Below, piece by piece: positions 20,036-26,843 of a stretch of 64,000 nt of DNA. This DNA is from Krasilnikoviella flava (GTDB taxonomy: Bacteria; Actinomycetota; Actinomycetes; Actinomycetales; Cellulomonadaceae), in contig NZ_FUZQ01000003.1 of assembly GCF_900167525.1 (NCBI RefSeq), forward strand, positions 124,001 through 188,000, in the 5' to 3' direction. How positions within the stretch are numbered: the first letter of the stretch is position 1; every line of letters begins with the position of its first letter. The notes beneath the pieces are model-generated. The model was not told the DNA's origin. It did not search any database and was given only the letters and a program-made list of their open reading frames with translations. The position numbers were made by a program, and so were the translations under genes.

Positions 20036-20076
20036 CTGCTGTCCTCTCTGTCCGACGGGCGGCCGTCCGCCGACCG

Positions 20077-21006
20077 TCACTTGATGCCCGCGTTCGCGAA
20101 GCCGCGGACGAAGTACTTCTGGCCGAGGAGGAAGAGCACCACCATCGGCAGGGTCGCCAGCGTGGTGCCGGCCATGAGGAACGCCCACTGGGTGTCGTTC
20201 TCCGTGCGGAACACCGACAGGCCCACCTGGATCACGCGCATCGAGTCGGTGCGCGTCACGAGCAGCGGCCACAGGAAGTTGTTCCAGGAGCTCTCGAACG
20301 TCAGCAGCCCCACGGTGATGAACGCCGGCTTGACCAGGGGCGTCATGATCCGTGCCCAGATGCCGAGCTCGCTCACGCCGTCGAGCCTGGCGGCCTCCTC
20401 CAGCTCCACCGGCAGGTCGAGGTAGAACTGCCGGAACAGGAAGACGGCGAACGGCGTCACGGCGCCGGGCACGATGAGCGCCCACCAGGTGTCGAGCCAG
20501 CCGGTGCCGCCCTGCCCGAGGATGTCGTTGCCCCCGAACAGCGGCATGAACCGCACGATGAGGAACTCGGGGATGATCTTCGTGTAGGTGGGGATCATCA
20601 GCGCCGCGACGAACCCGAGGAACACCAGCTCCGAGCCGCGGAAGCGCAGCCGGGCCAGCGCGTAGCCCGCCATCGACGCGACCAGCAGGTTGATGGTCGT
20701 GTGGCTCACCGCGATGACCAGGCTGTTGCGCGCGTAGGTGAGGAACGGCGCCGCGGCGAGCGCGTCGGCGTAGTTGCCCCACGCCCACTCGGTGGGCAGG
20801 AACGTGGGCGGGCTCGCGGCGATGTCCGCCGGCGTCTTGAGCGACGTCAGCACCATCCACACGAACGGCACCACCATGACGACGGCGATGACGCTCAGGG
20901 CCACGTAGAGGGCGGCCCGCGAGAGCCGGCGGCGCGACGCCGGGGAGCGGCCGACGACGTCGAGCGAGGTGCGCGGCGAGGTCGCGGTGAGATCAATGCC
21001 GGCCAC
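20077..21006 (-). CDS. carbohydrate ABC importer permease (MalG type)
   Basis: 309 residues, six membrane segments. The EAA loop (EEAARLDGVSELGIWARIMTP) near residue 210 contacts the ATPase. It ends FANAGIK, typical of MalG/LacG-type subunits. The start is a GTG at 21006, with GGAGG five bases upstream, and overlaps the MalF-type gene by 14 bases. No ATPase gene follows in the operon, so the importer probably uses a shared MsmX/MsiK-type ATPase encoded elsewhere, as is common in Gram-positive bacteria. Confidence 0.92.
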   Translation of the reverse strand: MAGIDLTATSPRTSLDVVGRSPASRRRLSRAALYVALSVIAVVMVVPFVWMVLTSLKTPADIAASPPTFLPTEWAWGNYADALAAAPFLTYARNSLVIAVSHTTINLLVASMAGYALARLRFRGSELVFLGFVAALMIPTYTKIIPEFLIVRFMPLFGGNDILGQGGTGWLDTWWALIVPGAVTPFAVFLFRQFYLDLPVELEEAARLDGVSELGIWARIMTPLVKPAFITVGLLTFESSWNNFLWPLLVTRTDSMRVIQVGLSVFRTENDTQWAFLMAGTTLATLPMVVLFLLGQKYFVRGFANAGIK

Positions 21007-21943
21007 TGTCGCCTCCGTTGAGCCGTCGGTTCGCGAGGGTCAGGAGCAGCAGGAAGACGAACAGGATGATCGACTGGGCGCACGCGTAGCCGACGCGGAA
21101 CTCCCGGAACGCCGACTTGTAGATCTCGTACGTCATCATCGTGGTCGTGTTCGCCGGACCGCCGTCCGTCAGGATGTAGATGAGGTCGAACGCCTGGAAG
21201 GCGGAGATGACCGAGGTGACGAAGACGAAGAACGTGGCGGGCTTGAGCAGCGGCAGCGTGATGCTGAAGAACTGCCGGGTCTTCGACGCCCCGTCCACCG
21301 AGGCCGCCTCGTAGACGTCCTTCGGCAGGGACTGCAGCGCCGCCAGGTAGATGAGCATCTTCAGGCCGATGCCCTGCCAGATGCCGACGACGATCACCGA
21401 CGGCATCGCCCACGTGGTCGACGACAGCCAGTTCTGCGCCGGGATCCCGAAGAAGCCGAGCACGGCGTTCAGCAGGCCGTTGCGCGGGTCGTAGATCCAC
21501 AGCCACACCAGCGCGACGGCGATGGTCGCGGTCACCTGCGGGATGAACACGGCGGTGCGGAACAGCGCCCGGGCGCGCAGCTGGGTGTCGAGCATCAGCG
21601 CGATGAGCAGCGCGATCCCCATCGCGACCGGCACGGTGAAGAACGCGTAGACCAGCGTGTTGACCATGCCCCGGCGGAACACCGGGTCGGTCAGCGCGTC
21701 CACGTAGTTCTGGATCCCGGTGAACCGCGGCTGCGTGAGCACGTCGTAGTTGGTGAACGACAGCACGAACGCGGCGATCACGGGGATGCCGATCCAGATC
21801 AGGGCGTGCAGGAACGCCGGCGCCACCATGAGCATCCCGGCTCGGCGCCGGGCCCCGCCCGCCCGCCGGCGCCGGGGCGCGGGCGAACGGGGCGGGGTGG
21901 CAGGTGGTGCGCTCACGTCGCGCGGCGCGGAGACGACGGCCAC
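20993..21943 (-). CDS. carbohydrate ABC importer permease (MalF type)
   Basis: 316 residues with a basic N-terminal tail and six membrane helices. The EAA loop reads YEAASVDGASKTRQFFSITL (~residues 215-235). It pairs with the MalG-type subunit to form the membrane channel for the oligosaccharide brought by the lipoprotein encoded just upstream. The start is a GTG at 21943 after GAGGGGG; the next plausible start lies far inside the first helix. The substrate is inferred to be an unsaturated oligouronide because the genes that follow are lyases. Confidence 0.92.
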   Translation of the reverse strand: MAVVSAPRDVSAPPATPPRSPAPRRRRAGGARRRAGMLMVAPAFLHALIWIGIPVIAAFVLSFTNYDVLTQPRFTGIQNYVDALTDPVFRRGMVNTLVYAFFTVPVAMGIALLIALMLDTQLRARALFRTAVFIPQVTATIAVALVWLWIYDPRNGLLNAVLGFFGIPAQNWLSSTTWAMPSVIVVGIWQGIGLKMLIYLAALQSLPKDVYEAASVDGASKTRQFFSITLPLLKPATFFVFVTSVISAFQAFDLIYILTDGGPANTTTMMTYEIYKSAFREFRVGYACAQSIILFVFLLLLTLANRRLNGGDSGRH

Positions 21944-21994
21944 GACGACCCCCTCTTCCTCGGTGTGACGGTCACGGTCATGGGGCGGGCCGGG

Positions 21995-23278
21995 TCACAG
22001 GCGGGCGATCGCGTCGTTCGCGATGCCGGCGAGCTGGTCGATGGCCTGCTGGGCGGTCTGCTGCCCGACGATCGCCGTCTCGAGGGTCGGCTTGATCTTC
22101 TCCCGGATCTCCATCCAGGCCGGGGTGCCGCCCTCGGACCGCGCCTTGCCGAGGTTCTCCAGCGCGAACGCGACCATGGGGTTGCCCTGGACGTACTCGC
22201 TGTCCTTGAGGTCCGAGATCGCCGGGACCGAGCCGCGCTGCTCGCTCGCCACCAGGACCGGGTCCGGCGAGCCCAGGAACTCGACGAGGGCGCGCGCGGC
22301 GGCGGGGTTCTTGCTGGTGGCCGACTGGGAGACCATCGTGCCGCCCTGCAGCATCGCCGGGTCGGTGTTGCCGAGCACGAACGTGCCGATCTTGTCGATC
22401 AGCTCGGGCGACTGCTGCTCCAGCTGCACGTACAGCGAGTTGTTCGTCATCATGATCGCCGAGGTGCCCTGCTGGAGGGTGGTGGGCTGCCCGGCCTCGG
22501 TGGTGAGGGCGAAGTCGGCCGAGCCGTCCGCCATCATGTCGAGGAAGAGCTGCAGCGACGCGACGCCCTCGGGGCTGTCGAAGAGCACCTCGCGGCCGTC
22601 GGCGGAGAAGAGCTCGCCGGAGTTGCCGAACAGGAACGTCTCCCAGCACTGGCGCAGGTCGATGGAGAACGGGTCGAAGCCCACGCGGGTGACCTTGTCG
22701 CCCTCCTTGACGGTGAGCTGCTTCGCGATCTCACGCAGCTCGTCCCAGTTCTTCGGGGTGTCCTTGATGCCGGCTTCCTCGAAGAAGTCCTTGCGGTACG
22801 CGACGATGCGCGTGTCCAGCACCATCGGCAGGGCGTAGAGCTTGCCGTCGAACCGCGACGGCTCCAGCACCCGCTCCTCGTACGTGTAGCGCGTCGCGAG
22901 CGACTCGGGCAGCGGGGCGATCGCGTTCTTGAAGGCGAACGGCGGGATCCAGCCGACGCCCAGCGTGACGACGTCGGGCATGAGCCCGCTGGCCAGGCCG
23001 GTGGTGATCTTCTCGTTGAGCGACCCGTAGTCGGTGTAGTCGACGGTGACGTTGACGTCCGGGTACTTCTCGTTGAACTGCTTGAGCAGTTTGCCCTCGA
23101 GCGTGTCCTTGCCGGTGGCGCCCTCGAACAGCGCGCACAGGAAGGTGATGTCGCCCTCCACCGGTCCGGTGGGGTCGGCGGCGGACGAGCCGCTGGGGCT
23201 CGTCGTGGCACAGCCCGCGACGGCGGCCGCGGTTCCGAGGCCCATGGCCGTGAGGAAGCTGCGACGGCTGAATTCCAT
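21995..23278 (-). CDS. extracellular solute-binding lipoprotein of the polysaccharide locus, Tat type
   Basis: 427 residues, SBP_bac_1 family. The N-terminus MEFSRRSFLTAMGLG combines a twin-arginine motif with a lipobox (AVAGC), so the folded protein is exported by Tat and anchored by the Cys near residue 23. The mature part has the usual two-lobe layout, including PEGVASLQLFLDMMADG and KNPAAARALVEFLGSPD. AAAGG lies nine bases before the ATG at 23278. It is the first gene of the 16-kb operon, directly downstream of the promoter and LacI-type operator, and delivers oligosaccharides to the two permeases. Confidence 0.93.
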   Translation of the reverse strand: MEFSRRSFLTAMGLGTAAAVAGCATTSPSGSSAADPTGPVEGDITFLCALFEGATGKDTLEGKLLKQFNEKYPDVNVTVDYTDYGSLNEKITTGLASGLMPDVVTLGVGWIPPFAFKNAIAPLPESLATRYTYEERVLEPSRFDGKLYALPMVLDTRIVAYRKDFFEEAGIKDTPKNWDELREIAKQLTVKEGDKVTRVGFDPFSIDLRQCWETFLFGNSGELFSADGREVLFDSPEGVASLQLFLDMMADGSADFALTTEAGQPTTLQQGTSAIMMTNNSLYVQLEQQSPELIDKIGTFVLGNTDPAMLQGGTMVSQSATSKNPAAARALVEFLGSPDPVLVASEQRGSVPAISDLKDSEYVQGNPMVAFALENLGKARSEGGTPAWMEIREKIKPTLETAIVGQQTAQQAIDQLAGIANDAIARL

Positions 23279-23337
23279 GACAAGCCCTTTCGATCGGCGT
23301 TGATCTGGCGAAGGCGTGGGGAGTCGACCTCGACTCC

Positions 23338-23353
23338 GGTGTAACGATGCACC
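23338..23353. promoter_or_regulatory. candidate LacI-family operator O1 of the polysaccharide operon
   Basis: GGTGTAACGATGCACC is an imperfect dyad (12 of 16 positions symmetric) centred on CG, the arrangement used by LacI-family repressors. It covers the predicted start of transcription of the lyase operon (about 23348). Its right half GATGCAC recurs in O2 at 23417-23432. The two together suggest a consensus RGTGCATCGATGCACY. Binding by the adjacent LacI protein is inference. Confidence 0.6.
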
Positions 23354-23354
23354 G

Positions 23355-23383
23355 ACCATAGGGGCGGGTGTGACCGGCGTCAA
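23355..23383 (-). promoter_or_regulatory. housekeeping-type promoter of the polysaccharide operon
   Basis: Read on the minus strand, TTGACG (23383-23378) and TATGGT (23360-23355) are separated by exactly 17 bases. This is a near-consensus sigma-70-type promoter that would start transcription about 70 bases before the solute-binding protein gene and directly into operator O1. Confidence 0.65.
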
Positions 23384-23399
23384 GCGTGAATTGATGCCC

Positions 23400-23432
23400 T
23401 ATGATCGGCGCCAGACAGTCCATCGATGCACT
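23400..23432 (+). promoter_or_regulatory. lacI-type gene -10 box and operator O2
   Basis: TATGAT at 23400-23405 is a good -10 element for the regulator gene; no convincing -35 precedes it. The sequence AGTCCATCGATGCACT at 23417-23432 is an almost perfect 16-base dyad (14 of 16) with a CG centre and shares its right half with O1. Its place just after the start of transcription suggests autorepression. Confidence 0.6.
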
Positions 23433-23476
23433 GGACGGTGGGCGGAGTCCGGAACCGGAGGAGGCCGCACGGAAGC

Positions 23477-24532
23477 ATGGCTGGCATCACGATCCTGGAC
23501 GTGGCGCGCGCCGCCGGCGTGTCCACGAGCACCGTCTCGAACCTGCTGAACGGGCGCACCGGCCGCATGCTGCCCGAGACCCGCGAGCGCGTGGAGTCCA
23601 CCATCCGCGACCTCGGCTACCGGCCCAACCGCGCGGCGCGCCAGCTCCGCACGGGCAAGCCGCAGGTCATCGGCCTCGTCGTGCCGTCCGTGGGCAACCC
23701 GTACTGGGGTGCGCTCGCCCGGTACCTCGAGGCCGCCGCGCTCACCGAGGGCTACCACGTGCTGCTGTGCAACTCCGAGCGCGACCCGGCGCGCGAGCGC
23801 CAGTACGTCGACGAGCTGGTCTCCGACGGCATCCGCGGCATCGTGCTGTGCTCCTCGCTGCCGTCGCTGGAGCACGTGTCCGGGCTGATCGAGGACGGGC
23901 TGCGCCTGGTCGCCTTCGACCGCACCGCCCAGGCCGACGACCCGGTGGGCCTGGTCAACGTGAGCGTGGACAACACCATCGGCGCCGAGCTCATGGGCGA
24001 GCACCTGGTGTCCCTCGGCCACCGCAGGATCGCGTTCGTCTCCGGGGCGATCCGGTCGGTCAACCGCACCGAGCGGTTCGCGGGCTTCCTGCGCGCGCTC
24101 GAGCGGGCCGGCATAGCCCGCCCGGACGTCGTCACCTGGCCGGGCAGCAGCAGCGCCGACGGGACCTTCGGCGACGTCGAGGCCGCGGAGCTGGGGCGGG
24201 TCGCGGCCACGGAGCTGCTCACCGGCCCGAACCCGCCCAGCGCCATCTTCGCCGTCAACGACATGACCGCGATCGGCGTCTGCCGCGCCGTGCGCGACGC
24301 CGGCATGGAGGTGGGCCGGGAGGTCTCGGTCGCCGGCTTCGACGACATCGTGCTCGCCGAGCTCTACTCGCCCCGGCTCACGACGGTGCGCCAGCCGATG
24401 AAGGAGATGGCCGCGGCCGCCTTCCGCGCGCTGCACGCCCCCGCCGACGGGCAGCCGACGTCGCAGGCGACGTCGCTGCTGTTCCGGCCGGAGCTCGTGG
24501 TGCGCGACTCGACGGCCGCCCCGGTCGCCTGA
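23477..24532 (+). CDS. LacI-family transcriptional regulator of the polysaccharide locus
   Basis: 351 residues. The N-terminal helix-turn-helix (ILDVARAAGVSTSTVSNLLN, residues ~5-25) and hinge (LGYRPNRAARQLRTGK) are followed by a periplasmic-binding-protein-like effector domain (GLVVPSVGNPYWG; ... DLR-type end PRLTTVRQPMKEM). It is divergent from the lyase operon, with two candidate operators between them, so it is most likely a repressor relieved by an oligouronide or its breakdown product. The ATG at 23477 is chosen because the HTH begins five residues later; a frame upstream to 23426 lacks homology. Confidence 0.93.
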   Translation: MAGITILDVARAAGVSTSTVSNLLNGRTGRMLPETRERVESTIRDLGYRPNRAARQLRTGKPQVIGLVVPSVGNPYWGALARYLEAAALTEGYHVLLCNSERDPARERQYVDELVSDGIRGIVLCSSLPSLEHVSGLIEDGLRLVAFDRTAQADDPVGLVNVSVDNTIGAELMGEHLVSLGHRRIAFVSGAIRSVNRTERFAGFLRALERAGIARPDVVTWPGSSSADGTFGDVEAAELGRVAATELLTGPNPPSAIFAVNDMTAIGVCRAVRDAGMEVGREVSVAGFDDIVLAELYSPRLTTVRQPMKEMAAAAFRALHAPADGQPTSQATSLLFRPELVVRDSTAAPVA

Positions 24533-24545
24533 CCCGGCGCGCCCG

Positions 24546-25283
24546 TCACAGCGGGGCGGAGGCCAGCGTCTCGCCGCCCGCCCGCGCGATCTCGACCCGC
24601 TGGATGCGGTCCAGCGGCAACGCGGACGCCGCGCCGAGGCCGGTGGAGGCCGTGCCCGACCCGGTCCACGTCGCGGCGACCGTGCGGCCGCCGTCGTGGT
24701 CGACGAGGACCAGCGTGTAGGTCGCCGCGTCCGGCGGGTCGTAGGCCCCCGACCGGGGCGGGTACGTGCAGCTCCACTCCAGGCTGGTGCCCCACGGCCG
24801 CGCCGTCGCCGTGAGCGACGCCCGGACCTCGACGGCGCCCACGGGCTCGAGGTCCACCGTCGTGCCCTGCGCCACCGGTGTGGTCGCGGACGGCGCGGAG
24901 CCAGGCCCGTCGGACCCTGGACCGAGGGCCAGCCCCGCGCCGACGCCGGCCACCAGCAGCGCGGACGCCGCGGCCACCGTGAGGGTGCGCCGCCGCCGCC
25001 GGGAGCGCCGCGCCGCGCCGGCCAGGCCCGCCAGCGGGACGACGTCCGCCAGGTCGCCGTCGTCGCCCTCGCCCGCGACGACGGCCCGCGGGCCCGCCGC
25101 GAGGGCGTGCTCCACGGGCACGGAGGCGAGCAGGCCGGGCACCCCGGCCAGCTCCGTGACCGCCGCGCGGCAGGCGTCGCACCCGGCCAGGTGCTCCTCG
25201 AACTCGCGGCGCTCGGCCGGGCCCAGCGCCCCCAGCACGTACGCGGCGTCCCACTCGCGGTAGGGGTCGGTCGTCGCGGTCAT
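24546..25283 (-). CDS. anti-sigma factor, RskA-like, zinc-finger type
   Basis: 245 residues. The cytosolic N-terminal zinc-binding anti-sigma domain contains EFEEHLAGCDACRAAV (HxxxCxxC, ~residues 29-42). One membrane helix follows (TLTVAAASALLVAGVGAGLA, ~102-121), then an extracytoplasmic RskA-like domain of about 120 residues. Such proteins hold their ECF sigma factor at the membrane until regulated proteolysis. Its ATG overlaps the sigma factor stop as ATGA, so both are made in balance. Confidence 0.9.
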   Translation of the reverse strand: MTATTDPYREWDAAYVLGALGPAERREFEEHLAGCDACRAAVTELAGVPGLLASVPVEHALAAGPRAVVAGEGDDGDLADVVPLAGLAGAARRSRRRRRTLTVAAASALLVAGVGAGLALGPGSDGPGSAPSATTPVAQGTTVDLEPVGAVEVRASLTATARPWGTSLEWSCTYPPRSGAYDPPDAATYTLVLVDHDGGRTVAATWTGSGTASTGLGAASALPLDRIQRVEIARAGGETLASAPL

Positions 25284-25795
25284 GGCGTGACTCCCTTCTC
25301 CTGGAGCGCCAGCCGCAGGGCGCGCAGGGCGTAGTGCAGCCGGGACTTCACGGTCCCGGCCGGGACGTCGAACTCGTCGGCCAGCTCGGCCACGGAACGC
25401 CCGCGGTAGTAGGCGCCGACGACGACGGCGCGGTGCTCGGCCGACAGGTCGGCGAGCGCGTCGGCGACGAGCCACGCGTCCAGGACGGCCTGGGTCCGGT
25501 CCGGCTCCGCCTGCTCCGGCAGGTGCCCCGTGACGCGCTCGCGGGCGTGCCGCGCGCTGCGGAGCTGGTCGACCACGAGGTGGCGCGCCACGGTGAACAG
25601 CCAGGCGCGGACGGACTCCTCGGGGCGCTCCAGCACCTCGGGGTGGCGCCAGAGGCGCAGCAGCGACTCCTGCACCACGTCCTGCGCGTCGGCGCCGTCG
25701 GGCACCAGCCGCGCGACGAACCGCTGCAGGTCGGGCGCGTGCGCGGTGTGGATCGCCGCGAGGAGCTCCTCGTCGGCCCGGGAGCGCGACCTCAC
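25280..25795 (-). CDS. ECF sigma factor (SigK/SigL-like)
   Basis: 171 residues. Region 2 includes DAQDVVQESLLRLWRH and region 4 RAVVVGAYYRGRSVAELADE with VPAGTVKSRLHYALRALR, the HTH that reads the -35. The start is chosen as the GTG at 25795, because it forms a GTGA overlap with the preceding YceI-like gene and region 2 follows at once. The order sigma then RskA-type anti-sigma matches the SigK/RskA group. It probably recognises the TGAACC-N15-TCGTCGTGC promoters found upstream of its own operon and of the divergent lipoprotein. Confidence 0.9.
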   Translation of the reverse strand: MRSRSRADEELLAAIHTAHAPDLQRFVARLVPDGADAQDVVQESLLRLWRHPEVLERPEESVRAWLFTVARHLVVDQLRSARHARERVTGHLPEQAEPDRTQAVLDAWLVADALADLSAEHRAVVVGAYYRGRSVAELADEFDVPAGTVKSRLHYALRALRLALQEKGVTP

Positions 25796-26103
25796 GACGA
25801 GCACTCCGGGTCCGCCGGGGCCAGGTGCAGGGAGAGCTCGACCGACCCGTGGTCGTCCTCGGCCTCCGCCATCACGCCGCGCGTGACGCCGTGCACCGTC
25901 AGCTCGCCCGTCAGGTCCACCTCGGTGGCGCCCGCCGTCAGCCGTACCGGGTCGGTGACCGCGAGTTCCGCGGCCGGGAACGTCCCCACCTGCATCACGC
26001 TGCCACGGAAGTACGCGTCCCGCGGCGGCTCGTCCGTGACGATGCCGCCGTCGAGGGCCGGGTCGGCGCCCACCCCGACCAGCACCTTCGTCCGTCTGCG
26101 CAC
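25792..26103 (-). CDS. shortened YceI-like protein, apparently with internal deletions
   Basis: 103 residues. The start at GTG 26103 is supported by GGAAGGGG seven to eight bases upstream and by the ECF promoter ending at 26154; the ATG at 26184 lies upstream of that promoter. The N-terminus MRRRTKVLVGVGA, the core DEPPRDAYFRGSVMQV, the strand LTGELTVHGVTRGV and the end DDHGSVELSLHLAP each look like pieces of actinobacterial YceI (polyisoprenoid-binding) proteins, but these are normally ~200 residues. The membrane/signal segment and parts of the barrel between these blocks appear to be missing, in frame. It may be a remnant kept for coupling to the sigma gene. GTGA overlap follows. Confidence 0.65.
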   Translation of the reverse strand: MRRRTKVLVGVGADPALDGGIVTDEPPRDAYFRGSVMQVGTFPAAELAVTDPVRLTAGATEVDLTGELTVHGVTRGVMAEAEDDHGSVELSLHLAPADPECSS

Positions 26104-26153
26104 GACCGGCCCCCTTCCGCCGAGGGCCGCGCCCGCCCGCGCGGCTCCTACCC

Positions 26154-26183
26154 GCACGACGAGACAGGGCCGGGGGAGGTTCA
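26154..26183 (-). promoter_or_regulatory. ECF-type promoter of the YceI-like/sigma/anti-sigma operon
   Basis: On the minus strand TGAACC (26183-26178), a 15-base spacer and TCGTCGTGC (26162-26154) match, base for base and spacing for spacing, the divergent promoter at 26206-26235. Two copies facing apart in one intergenic region are strong evidence for one regulator, presumably the encoded sigma factor. Confidence 0.7.
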
Positions 26184-26205
26184 TCCGGGCCCGTGGGCCC
26201 GCCGG

Positions 26206-26235
26206 TGAACCGTCGGTGCCGCGATCTCGTCGTGC
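26206..26235 (+). promoter_or_regulatory. ECF-type promoter of the COG4315 lipoprotein gene
   Basis: TGAACC (26206-26211), a 15-base spacer and TCGTCGTGC (26227-26235) form the same bipartite element as in the opposite direction. Transcription would begin near 26242, leaving a ~38-base leader that includes the GGAGGAG ribosome site. Confidence 0.7.
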
Positions 26236-26279
26236 TCCATAGGTGCACCGAGCCGTGTACCCGAGACGGAGGAGACATC

Positions 26280-26837
26280 ATGCGCACCACGAGCAGGCGA
26301 CTCGCGGCCCTGGCCGCCGCGGCGGCGCTCGCCGGGACCCTCGCCGCGTGCAGCGGGGGTGGCGGCGGCTACGGCGGCGGGGCGAGCTCCCCGACCGACA
26401 CCACGACGGGCGGCACGACGGGCTCGCCGTCCGGCGGGGGTGGCTCCGCGAGCGCCGCCGCCCTGACCACGGGCGAGAGCGACCTGGGCACGATCGTGGT
26501 CGACGGCCAGGGCATGACCGTCTACTACTACACCCCGGACGAGCCGGGGTCGGGCAAGAGCGCGTGCACGGACGAGTGCCTCGCGGCGTGGCCGCCGGTG
26601 CACGCCGGCAGCGGGACCCCGGCGGTGAAGGGCGTGACGGCCGACGTCGGCACGATCACCGGCAACGACGGCGAGCCGCAGCTGACGCTCGACGACCGGC
26701 CCGTCTACCTGTACGCGGGTGACGCGGCCCCGGGCGACGTCGCCGGCCAGGGCCTCCAGGACATCTGGTGGGTGGTGGCGCCCGACGGCTCCGAGATCAC
26801 CACGATGGCCGGCTCGGGCGGCGGGGGCGGCTACTGA
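26280..26837 (+). CDS. COG4315-type lipoprotein with paired secreted repeats
   Basis: 185 residues. A lipoprotein signal peptide ends LAACSGGG (Cys ~25), followed by a Gly/Ser/Thr-rich linker and two repeats of the 'secreted repeat of unknown function' type: LGTIVVDGQGMTVYYYTPDE with CTDECLAAWPPV, then LTLDDRPVYLYAGDAAPGD. Repeats like these occur in actinobacterial predicted lipoproteins next to YceI and ECF sigma genes; their function is unknown. GGAGGAG stands five bases before the ATG. Regulation by the neighbouring ECF sigma factor is suggested by the shared promoter sequence. Confidence 0.88.
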   Translation: MRTTSRRLAALAAAAALAGTLAACSGGGGGYGGGASSPTDTTTGGTTGSPSGGGGSASAAALTTGESDLGTIVVDGQGMTVYYYTPDEPGSGKSACTDECLAAWPPVHAGSGTPAVKGVTADVGTITGNDGEPQLTLDDRPVYLYAGDAAPGDVAGQGLQDIWWVVAPDGSEITTMAGSGGGGGY

Positions 26838-26843
26838 CGGGTG

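Noticed and set aside
6903-24532. Assignment of the lyase locus to chondroitin sulfate or heparin
   Set aside because: PL8, PL6 and heparinase-like names suggest it, but no sulfatase or GH88 is present; an acetylated, unsulfated polyuronate fits better. Kept open, not asserted.
25792-26184. ATG at 26184 as start of the YceI-like gene
   Set aside because: It lies upstream of the ECF promoter and lacks a ribosome site; GTG 26103 has both in the right order.
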